Origin: Candidatus Eremiobacterota bacterium
Lineage (GTDB): Bacteria; Vulcanimicrobiota; CADAWZ01; Ess09-12
DNA length: 64,000 nt
NCBI GenBank assembly: GCA_031082125.1
Contig: JAVHLM010000025.1
Coordinates: forward strand, 1-64,000
Direction of reading: 5' to 3'
Below, piece after piece: positions 17,290-23,975 of this stretch. Both the position numbers and the translations under genes were made by a program. Within the stretch, counting starts at the first letter, position 1. The number at the start of each line of letters is the position of its first letter. The notes beneath the pieces were generated by a model. The model saw nothing but the letters and a program-made list of their open reading frames with translations, searched no databases and was not told where the DNA came from.

Positions 17290-18585
17290 TTGTTCAAGCA
17301 GGGAGATGTCATCCAGTCACGGTACACCGTAAAGAAGATCCTGGGCAAGGGGGGGCAGGTCCAGGTGTACCTTTGCGATGACAACCGGTCGGGAGGCGCT
17401 CCCGTGGTCCTCAAGGAGCTCCTCTTCAAGTGCTTCAATGAAGACGACAAGGAGAGGGAATACGGCCTCTTCTGCAAGGAGGCGAACATACTCAAGGATA
17501 TCAGCCATCCCAGCCTGCCCAGGGTCTATGATCTCTTCGAGGAAGAGGGAAGCCACTTTATTGTGGAAGAGTATATCGAGGGGACGCCCCTCGATAAATA
17601 CGCGAAGAAAACCGGAGGGAAGCTCAGCGAGGACCTGGTCCTCTCCATTGCCCTCCAGATGACAGCGGTGCTCAGCTACCTCCACTCGCAGGCCGTGCCG
17701 GTGGTGATAAGGGACATCAAGCCTGCCAACATGATCCTGACCGATGACGGCAAGGTATTCTTCATAGACTTCACCATCGCGAGGCACATGGTGGCTGACA
17801 GGGAGGACACCGTCCGCATGGGCTCCCCGGGGTACGCACCCCCTGAGCAGTACAGGGGCCTGAGTGACCCGCGCTCCGATATCTTTGCCCTGGGTGTCAC
17901 GCTCCACCAGTTCCTTACGGGCCACGATCCCGTCGAGACGCCTTTCACCCTCCCCCCGGCATGCAAGCTCAACCACCGCCTCTGCCCCACCTGGGAATCC
18001 ATAATCTGCAAGGCCACCCAGCTCTCACAGGACCTGAGGTACCAGGAAGCCGGGGAGCTTAAGGCCGACCTTGTCCTGCTCAATGAGGCCATGAAGGCGC
18101 GAGCCGCGCTCCGCCATGGGAAGAAGGCGTTCATGAAAAATGCATGGGCTGCCTTGCTCATACTGGCTATTATCGCCCTCGTGGCGGGAGGGAGCCTCAT
18201 TCTCTTCAGGCAGTATGTGAAATCCGAATATGAGAAGCTCTATGGCTGCTTTGAAAATATGAAAGCTCTCTCCGATGCCCTGGAGCGCCATTATGACCGC
18301 ACCGGCGAATTCCCCGATACCGTGGAGGAGCTCATTCCTCTCGATCTTCCTTCCCTACCCCTCTGCCCCAAGGCCGGGAAAGCCACGTATTCCATAGTGC
18401 GCCTCGATGAGAAGAGGGAATTCACGGGGGGGCGGGAGTATGTGGTCGCCACTTACAAAATAGGGTGCAGCGGCACCTGGCACAGGAACCTCCCCATGGA
18501 GCCCTATAAGTATCTCACCTACCGAAAGCTGGCGAAAAATGCCGGCAGGAACACCGTGAAAGGGGGAAAACAAAATGTCCCGTGA
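17290..18585 (+). CDS. Membrane Ser/Thr protein kinase with extracytoplasmic pseudopilin-like domain
   Basis: A 431-residue protein initiated at TTG 17290 behind AGGAGC, 10 nt after nagZ. The Hanks-type kinase (residues ~10-270) has GKGGQVQVY, VVLKE with the ATP-binding Lys, IRDIKPANMIL (His of HRD replaced by Ile) and IDFTIAR, where the DFG Gly is Thr. SPGYAPPEQY and SDIFALGV follow. One hydrophobic segment (ALLILAIIALVAGGSLIL, about residues 286-303) leads to a ~125-residue outer part resembling GspG/type II pseudopilin tails: a Cys, an ALERHYDRTGEFP stretch, and a later LCPKAGKATYSI. Metal-binding Asp is retained, so catalysis is plausible. It overlaps the next gene by 11 nt. Confidence 0.87.
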   Translation: MFKQGDVIQSRYTVKKILGKGGQVQVYLCDDNRSGGAPVVLKELLFKCFNEDDKEREYGLFCKEANILKDISHPSLPRVYDLFEEEGSHFIVEEYIEGTPLDKYAKKTGGKLSEDLVLSIALQMTAVLSYLHSQAVPVVIRDIKPANMILTDDGKVFFIDFTIARHMVADREDTVRMGSPGYAPPEQYRGLSDPRSDIFALGVTLHQFLTGHDPVETPFTLPPACKLNHRLCPTWESIICKATQLSQDLRYQEAGELKADLVLLNEAMKARAALRHGKKAFMKNAWAALLILAIIALVAGGSLILFRQYVKSEYEKLYGCFENMKALSDALERHYDRTGEFPDTVEELIPLDLPSLPLCPKAGKATYSIVRLDEKREFTGGREYVVATYKIGCSGTWHRNLPMEPYKYLTYRKLAKNAGRNTVKGGKQNVP

Positions 18586-18931
18586 ATCAATGCTCAAGGA
18601 CGACCTTGAACAGGCCCAGGCCCTCATGAAGATACTCTACAGCCGCATGAAGCCCCTGGAATGCGTCAATGACGAAAACAAGGAGACTCTCTCTTACAGG
18701 ATAGCCGAGATTATGACGGCCTGCAAGAACCTCTATACCAGGATACTCCCCAGGCTGCTGGACGACACGACAGGCGAGGATTTCTGGGATCTCCTCTGCG
18801 AGATGAGGATGCATTACCTGAATATCCTGGACATCATCAACGAGTTCGACGAGACTTTCCTCGCCTCCATCAAGCAGGAAGAGGAAGAAGACACCGGCGG
18901 CGGGGAAGATGACGACGAGGAACAGGGCTGA
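18575..18931 (+). CDS. Small acidic protein, unknown function, co-transcribed with the kinase
   Basis: A 118-residue, mostly helical, strongly acidic protein ending in a Glu/Asp/Gly-rich tail (KQEEEEDTGGGEDDDEEQG). No recognised domain. It starts within the last codons of the Ser/Thr kinase gene, so it is translationally coupled and could be a kinase substrate or modulator (inference from position only). It is the last gene of the hypF-to-kinase run and faces pgl tail to tail. Confidence 0.65.
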   Translation: MSRESMLKDDLEQAQALMKILYSRMKPLECVNDENKETLSYRIAEIMTACKNLYTRILPRLLDDTTGEDFWDLLCEMRMHYLNILDIINEFDETFLASIKQEEEEDTGGGEDDDEEQG

Positions 18932-18949
18932 AGCCCTGCGGCGCTGCGT

Positions 18950-19654
18950 TCAGTGAGCGTGAAGGCCTGCAAAACCCGCTGCGGCGCTGTCAGCAAGTAT
19001 AAAAGCCTGCTCCCTGGCTATCCGTCCTGCCGGGATCGAGTCATCGCCGCTCTTCAGGCGTGAGAGCGCATCGGCTTTCCCGCTTCCCGCCACAAGCCAC
19101 AGGATGCGCCTTGCGCGGTTGATGAGAGGAAAGGTAAGGGTCATTCTCATCCTTCCCTGGTAGGTCCCCGTCAGGGCGACATCTCTATCGGCCACGTCAA
19201 GGACAGGGTCGCCCGGCACCAGCGAGGCCGTGTGGCCGTCACTGCCCAGGCCCAGGTGGACCAGGTCAAGCTGTGGCGGCGTTCCCGCGATACCGCGGAG
19301 AGCTCTTGCATATTCTCTGGCCGCCAATTCAATATCCTGCTGTTCCACGGGCATTGCCAGGATCTGCTCAGGGCGGAGCGGCGAGGGGCCGAGAAGGCAT
19401 TCCTTAAGGCCGGTGAGGTTCCGGTCTGGACCTCCAGAAGGTGCGACGCGCTCATCGACCTGAATTATTGAGAGGCTCTCCCAGGGGAGATCTTCCCCGG
19501 CAAGGTGCCGGAGCATCTTCCAGGGCGTTTTCCCGCCGCTCACTGCGAGAGTAAACCACCCCCTGGCTTCCACAGATTCCCATGCCTCGCGGGCTATGAA
19601 GGCGGCAGCCTTGCGGGCAAGGAACTCCTCGTCGGGAAATACCATGATCTCCAT
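18950..19654 (-). CDS. pgl: 6-phosphogluconolactonase
   Basis: A 234-residue member of the DevB/SOL-type 6-phosphogluconolactonases, the second enzyme of the oxidative pentose phosphate path. Seen: LAVSGGKTPWKML near residue 38, IIQVDERVAP, DRNLTGLKECLL, LDLVHLGLGSDGHTASLVPG and the closing FPLINRARRILWLVAG. Length is typical. No zwf or gnd lies beside it. The TATAAT of its promoter ends exactly 6 nt before the ATG, so the mRNA is predicted to be leaderless. Confidence 0.94.
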   Translation of the reverse strand: MEIMVFPDEEFLARKAAAFIAREAWESVEARGWFTLAVSGGKTPWKMLRHLAGEDLPWESLSIIQVDERVAPSGGPDRNLTGLKECLLGPSPLRPEQILAMPVEQQDIELAAREYARALRGIAGTPPQLDLVHLGLGSDGHTASLVPGDPVLDVADRDVALTGTYQGRMRMTLTFPLINRARRILWLVAGSGKADALSRLKSGDDSIPAGRIAREQAFILADSAAAGFAGLHAH

Positions 19655-19660
19655 GGAAAA

Positions 19661-19689
19661 ATTATATCCTGCCGCACGGGGAAAGTCAA
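19661..19689 (-). promoter_or_regulatory. Sigma70-type promoter producing a leaderless pgl transcript
   Basis: On the minus strand: TTGACT (19689-19684), 17-bp spacer, TATAAT (19666-19661), then six bases and the ATG at 19654. The expected +1 falls on the A of the start codon. Confidence 0.8.
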
Positions 19690-19724
19690 AGGCTCTCAGG
19701 GAGAGCCAGTCTCCAGTCCGGCCC

Positions 19725-19753
19725 TTGAGAGGTCACCCGGCTTCTGTTATAAT
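19725..19753 (+). promoter_or_regulatory. Sigma70-type promoter for the 19783 gene
   Basis: TTGAGA at 19725-19730, 17-bp spacer, TATAAT at 19748-19753; start expected near 19760, giving a ~23-nt leader containing GAGGA before the ATG. Confidence 0.75.
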
Positions 19754-19782
19754 TAGCATGAGGCACTTTCAAGCGAGGAACT

Positions 19783-20298
19783 ATGACTGGAAAGGAATTT
19801 CTCAACTCAGTCACAGGTGGTAAATCTGACGTGATTGGGTTCCTGCTTGCCCTTCTCAGCGAATCCGGAGTAGACTACTGCGTGATAGGAGGCCTTGCGG
19901 TGAATGCTTATGCTGAGCCTGTGGTGAGCCTTGATCTTGATATCGTTCCTGTTCTGGAGACCCTGGATTCCTTCCTGAAAAATGCCGAAAAAGCCTTCAG
20001 AATTGAGCGGTTTCCTCATAGCATCAATCTTACTCACCCCCACTCGGATCTGAGGATACAACTGCAGACTGACGAAAGGTATCAGGATTTTCTTAAAAGC
20101 GCGGTCACCAGAAATGTTCTTGGCTATGAGATGAAGGTGGCCTCGATGGAGGATCTGCTGCGCGGAAAAAGCTGGGCATATCTTGACGAGGAGAGAAGAA
20201 AGAGCAAGAGGCAGAAAGATCTTGCCGATATCCTCCGCCTTATCGAAGAGCACCCCCACCTGAGAGAGCACCTGCCGGAGGCTCTCAGGGGTCTGTAA
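19783..20298 (+). CDS. Nucleotidyltransferase-like protein (DUF6036/AbiEii-type fold)
   Basis: A 171-residue protein with the arrangement of small nucleotidyltransferase-fold proteins: YCVIGGLAVNAY near residue 37, then SLDLDIVP (the paired Asp metal ligands), and later VASMEDLLRGKSWAY and RQKDLADILRLIE. Such proteins are common in toxin-antitoxin-like or accessory modules. No partner gene is adjacent on this strand. Target and activity are unknown. The window encodes another intact relative at 55363 and two relics at 22.9 and 26.9 kb. Confidence 0.8.
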   Translation: MTGKEFLNSVTGGKSDVIGFLLALLSESGVDYCVIGGLAVNAYAEPVVSLDLDIVPVLETLDSFLKNAEKAFRIERFPHSINLTHPHSDLRIQLQTDERYQDFLKSAVTRNVLGYEMKVASMEDLLRGKSWAYLDEERRKSKRQKDLADILRLIEEHPHLREHLPEALRGL

Positions 20299-20458
20299 CC
20301 TGCAGGGCTCCTCACGCCCTGGACAGGCACACGCTTAGTACTTAGAGATGGTCATGATATTTTTTAACAATTTGTTTATGGCCTATAAGATTATTTTTTA
20401 TTACAATTCATGCAGGCAAGTTTCGTGGGATTTTTCACCACAGAGAGGGAGCTCAGCA

Positions 20459-22789
20459 ATGACCGCAGCAAGACGTTTCAACGTCTCGGGGGTACTGCTC
20501 GTTATTCTCATCTCTCTGCTTCCCGGCATCACGGGGTGCAGCGGGGGAGGGGGAGACTCTGGCGCCACCACATGGTGGGGCGGCGGAGGGGAGACTGCCC
20601 AGACCTACGCGGTCTCCGGCACGCTCCGCGACACCATAAGCGCTGCTCCCGTCCAGGGCGCCGCATGCACCCTCTTCCAGACGAAGAGCGGCGGCTTCCT
20701 GAAAGATTTCATGAGGGCTCCTAAAGAGACGGTGACGGTGAGCACCACCACGACTGCTGCCGACGGCACATACCGCTTCACCGGCATTCCCTCAGGGACC
20801 TATACCCTCAAGTTCACCAAGGCCGACTATGTCACCCTGGAAGTCACCGACCTCTCGGTGACCTCGGACACCTCCAATGTTGATAAGACCGTAGTGCAGA
20901 CCTCCCAGTGGAACCAGATCGCCGGGCCCGACGCGCCTTATGATGCCACCAAGGATTATGTGATAGTCGATGCTTCGCTCCCCTCCAAGGGCACTTCAGG
21001 CATCGCGGCCACCATTACCCCTTCCACCGGCGTGAAGATCGGCTACTTCACCGATGGGACACCTCCCACTATTGACTGGAATGCCACGGGGACCTTTTCA
21101 AACGGCAGGATCATATTCTATGGCCTCACGCCGGGAACAAAATACACCATCACCTTCGCGCTGTCAGGCTATTCGTTCCCGGCTCTCAGCGTAAATTCGC
21201 CTGCCGGTGGCGGCGTCGTGCAGAATTACAACATCTATGCCACTTCGCCCACTCCCACACCCACTTCGACGGTCACTCCCACCCCGTCGCCCACACCCAC
21301 CCCGACGACTTCACCTACCTCTTCACCGACACCCACCACGTCGCCCGGAGGCGGCGGAGGAGGAGGCGGCGGGGGCACAGGCAACGTGCAGGGCAATGTG
21401 AAATCCGGCGGTGATGGCCTTGAAGGAGTCACGGTGACCGTAGGCGGCAAGACGGGGACTACCAATGGTAACGGGAACTATTCAATAGCGAATGTTCCTG
21501 CTGGAGCCAGCCAGGATATCACGGGCACCAAGGCAGGCTATGCTGATTATTCCGGCAAGGTGGATGTCACGACAGGGGGGACGGCCACCCATGACTTTGA
21601 AATGACTATGATTCCCGTGATTACCAGCATCGACCCGGTTTCAGGCTATGCGGGAACAGAGGTCACCATCAAGGGGACCACATTCGGCGCCATCCAGGAC
21701 ACCAGCACGGTGACGTTCTTCAACGGCAAGGATGCGGTAATAAAAACGGGAGGATGGAGCGACACCAGCATTGTATGCTACGTGCCCGACGGCGCCGCCA
21801 CCGGAGATGTTCAAGTGACCACCGCGAGCGGGAGCGGCACCAGGAGCTTCACTGTTGACACGGTTCCCGCCGGCATTACGTGGAAATTCATAGGGAACTA
21901 TGGCTTTGCAATGTACAATGCATTTTTTACTGACGCAGACTATGGGTGGATTGTAGGAGCAAGTAAAATCTTATTTACCACTGATGCAGGGGCGACTTGG
22001 ACTGAAAAACCCACTCCCGGTACATCGAGATCAGTCTTTTTTCTGAATCGCTCGGACGGATTTGCACTTTTTGACACATTTGGTGTTTACAGTACTACAG
22101 ATGGAGGGAATAATGGGGTTTCCATGGGAGGGCCGAATATTGTCACTTCCTATGCGGTGCAGTTTTTTAATGCCACCGATGGCTTTGCCGCGGGGCACCA
22201 GGCGCTCTACAGGGCCAGCAGCGGCGGGGCGGGAGGCGTTACCTGGACTCCAAAAGATAATGGGGGTATAAACATAGACGATATCTATTTCCAGGATACT
22301 TCTACCGGGTGGATTGCGGGAAACAAGGACGGAGTGGCAGTGGTATACAGAACTACTGATGGTGCAGACACGTTGACTGAATCATATAAAGATACCAGCG
22401 GAGATCATTTTTTCAGCTTATGCTTCCCAAGCGGTACCAACTGCTGGGTTGGAGGGAGCAATCCAGGCGGCACCACGCCCGTTATCGCCCATACCACTGA
22501 TGGTGGTAAAAACTGGGCCAAACAGACTTTTCCTCCCGGAACCGGCAAGGGGATCTACCGCCTCCATTTCCCCAAAGGGAATATTCAATACGGCTGGGTG
22601 GTGGGAGTTGGTGGATTCATAGGAAGGACCACTGACGGCGGGAACACCTGGACCGTAGTGGACACTCCCGTAGATGGAGCGAATACCTGGCCTGCTGTTG
22701 ATGCAGGCGTGGTGTTCTTTACCTCGGTCACCACAGGGTGGTTTGCCAATACCAATGGAGATATATGGAAGTGCACCCTGACACCTTAA
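20459..22789 (+). CDS. Large lipoprotein: carboxypeptidase-regulatory-like, IPT/TIG and Ycf48/BNR-like repeat domains
   Basis: Begun at ATG 20459 (GAGGGAG upstream), giving 776 residues with a lipobox GITGC and a Gly-rich linker. In order: a CarboxypepD_reg-like beta domain (~residues 45-130, FTGIPSGTYTLKFTKADY); a second variable beta domain; a Thr/Pro linker then a Gly run (~260-305); another CarboxypepD_reg-like domain (GLEGVTVTVGGKTGTTNGNG); an IPT/TIG domain (ITSIDPVSGYAGTEVTIKG); and a C-terminal ~300 residues with repeated TTDAGATW, TTDGGKNW and TTDGGNTW blades typical of Ycf48/BNR propellers. Probably surface-attached, for adhesion or binding. Individual domain borders are approximate. 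Confidence 0.85.
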   Translation: MTAARRFNVSGVLLVILISLLPGITGCSGGGGDSGATTWWGGGGETAQTYAVSGTLRDTISAAPVQGAACTLFQTKSGGFLKDFMRAPKETVTVSTTTTAADGTYRFTGIPSGTYTLKFTKADYVTLEVTDLSVTSDTSNVDKTVVQTSQWNQIAGPDAPYDATKDYVIVDASLPSKGTSGIAATITPSTGVKIGYFTDGTPPTIDWNATGTFSNGRIIFYGLTPGTKYTITFALSGYSFPALSVNSPAGGGVVQNYNIYATSPTPTPTSTVTPTPSPTPTPTTSPTSSPTPTTSPGGGGGGGGGGTGNVQGNVKSGGDGLEGVTVTVGGKTGTTNGNGNYSIANVPAGASQDITGTKAGYADYSGKVDVTTGGTATHDFEMTMIPVITSIDPVSGYAGTEVTIKGTTFGAIQDTSTVTFFNGKDAVIKTGGWSDTSIVCYVPDGAATGDVQVTTASGSGTRSFTVDTVPAGITWKFIGNYGFAMYNAFFTDADYGWIVGASKILFTTDAGATWTEKPTPGTSRSVFFLNRSDGFALFDTFGVYSTTDGGNNGVSMGGPNIVTSYAVQFFNATDGFAAGHQALYRASSGGAGGVTWTPKDNGGINIDDIYFQDTSTGWIAGNKDGVAVVYRTTDGADTLTESYKDTSGDHFFSLCFPSGTNCWVGGSNPGGTTPVIAHTTDGGKNWAKQTFPPGTGKGIYRLHFPKGNIQYGWVVGVGGFIGRTTDGGNTWTVVDTPVDGANTWPAVDAGVVFFTSVTTGWFANTNGDIWKCTLTP
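21241..21376 (+). repeat. Low-complexity Thr/Pro and Gly linker coding region
   Basis: CCCAC/CACC-rich triplets encode a (S/T)PTPT-type linker followed directly by a run of GGC/GGA glycine codons. It separates the two halves of the lipoprotein and is a likely site of length variation. Confidence 0.85.
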
Positions 22790-22817
22790 GTGAACTCAAA
22801 CCCGGTGTATGAAAGAA

Positions 22818-22857
22818 CCCCCGGGGCGCCTGCCGGCCCCGGGGATTTCTTTTTTAT
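22818..22857 (+). terminator. Rho-independent terminator after the large lipoprotein gene
   Basis: CCCCGGGGC at 22819-22827 pairs with GCCCCGGGG at 22836-22844 (8-nt loop), followed by ATTTCTTTTTT. Confidence 0.92.
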
Positions 22858-22896
22858 GGACAGGACGTGATCCTCTCAACCGGGTCTTATGATTCC

Positions 22897-23035
22897 TTAC
22901 ATCTCTCCAGTAAGTGAGTAGAATGCTAACATACTGGAGACGCACTCGGGTTCAGGGAGAATATCGTGGGTAAGCCGGGGGATCCCGTAATAACTGCTTG
23001 CAAAGGATCCTGAGACGAAATAGGGAATGGCCGGG
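22897..23035 (-). pseudogene. Relic A of a nucleotidyltransferase-like gene
   Basis: On the minus strand the segment 23035-22960 reads IPYFVSGSFASSYYGIPRLT then HDI, the N-terminal nucleotidyltransferase pattern (G-S/G-x-A-x-x-x-Y-G-x-x-R-x-T-x-D-I-D). No start is preserved, the frame diverges right after HDI, and it ends at 22897. Nucleotides align by eye with the relic at 26834-26940, so the two are paralogous remnants of the same family. Confidence 0.65.
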
Positions 23036-23047
23036 GATGCACGTGGG

Positions 23048-23293
23048 TTATGCTGAACGGCTTCTCCGGCATTTCGCATAGACATATTCCGGGTCAAGAT
23101 CGGCTCCGCACTCCCACTCGACAGTATCAAAGGCCACGCGCACCTTTTTAAAGGCATCAGGGTCCTTTATCCGGCGGAATATGCCGAATTCAAGGAAAGG
23201 CTTCAGGTCAAGGCTGCCGCTCTCCCCATTTTCAAACTCGACGAAAAGCACATAGTCATCGCTTGGAATAGCCTTGGTTACGGGAGAATACAT
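23048..23293 (-). CDS. DUF2442 domain protein
   Basis: An 81-residue protein with the DUF2442 pattern: VLFVEFENGESGSLDLKPFLE, then FRRIKDPDAFKKVRV and TVEWECGADLDPEYVY. These small proteins typically follow DUF4160 genes, as here (17 nt after the DUF4160 stop, with GGAGGA before the ATG). The pair behaves like a toxin-antitoxin-type or regulatory module in many genomes, but its function is not established. Confidence 0.88.
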   Translation of the reverse strand: MYSPVTKAIPSDDYVLFVEFENGESGSLDLKPFLEFGIFRRIKDPDAFKKVRVAFDTVEWECGADLDPEYVYAKCRRSRSA

Positions 23294-23310
23294 ATAAATC
23301 CTCCTGTCAG

Positions 23311-23577
23311 TTACTGAAGAGGCGCTATTTTAAATGGCTCCTCACCGTTCATCACGAGCCTCCAGTCAGCCATAAGCTCTTCCTGATGGAGCTCCGCCCA
23401 GGCGAGGGCCAGCCGTGCCTGTCTTTTGGGGAGCTCTCCTTCAATTATCTCGCACAGGCTTATGTCCACTGTTGCCTTGTAGTCGTTGTAATAGACATGA
23501 AAATGAGGCGGAGGATGCTCGCCCGGCGCGAAATACATCCTGATAATAATCCCATAGAACATTGAGATGGTCGGCAT
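23311..23577 (-). CDS. DUF4160 domain protein
   Basis: An 88-residue protein with the DUF4160 core: MPTISMFYGIIIRMY, then EHPPPHFHVYYNDYKATVDI and the C-terminal PKRQARLALAWAELHQEELMADW. It is the promoter-proximal gene of a two-gene minus-strand unit with DUF2442. Biochemical function is unknown. It has its own sigma70-like promoter with a ~25-nt leader. Confidence 0.9.
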   Translation of the reverse strand: MPTISMFYGIIIRMYFAPGEHPPPHFHVYYNDYKATVDISLCEIIEGELPKRQARLALAWAELHQEELMADWRLVMNGEEPFKIAPLQ

Positions 23578-23609
23578 TACTGAACCTCACCCATAAATTT
23601 CCCATATAT

Positions 23610-23638
23610 ATCTTACCATACTGCAACCACAGTGTAAA
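23610..23638 (-). promoter_or_regulatory. Sigma70-type promoter for the DUF4160-DUF2442 pair
   Basis: On the minus strand: TTTACA (23638-23633), 17-bp spacer, TAAGAT (23615-23610). The remainder of 23639-23940 carries a possible 7-bp stem around CTGGAGG/CCTCCAG but no gene I can support. Confidence 0.65.
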
Positions 23639-23940
23639 CGTTTTCATTTCATTAGAAGAGCAGGCGCCTGCAATTATGGGTGGGTCCACTCCCTCCGGAT
23701 TGGAATCAGAAGAGAAGAGCTTCTCCAGAGGGTGCGGAGCTTATAGATATTTCATATTTGTCATATTCTCGGTGTTTCCCCTCGGTCTCATTGCCGTATG
23801 AAGCACTGGAGGCTACCAGGCTTCACATGGATGACCTCCAGGGTCATTTTTGACCTCTTAATCCCTTCCAAGCCCTCAGCATGGCATCCTGTAATGTGCT
23901 TGCATCCTCTCTGTGAAAGGGTTTTACTGGGGTGACCTGT

Positions 23941-23969
23941 TTGATATTTACTAAAATATGCGTTATAAT
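23941..23969 (+). promoter_or_regulatory. Sigma70-type promoter producing a leaderless HNH-protein transcript
   Basis: TTGATA at 23941-23946, 17-bp spacer, TATAAT at 23964-23969, six bases, then ATG at 23976. The same -10-to-ATG distance is found at pgl. Confidence 0.8.
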
Positions 23970-23975
23970 GCAGAT

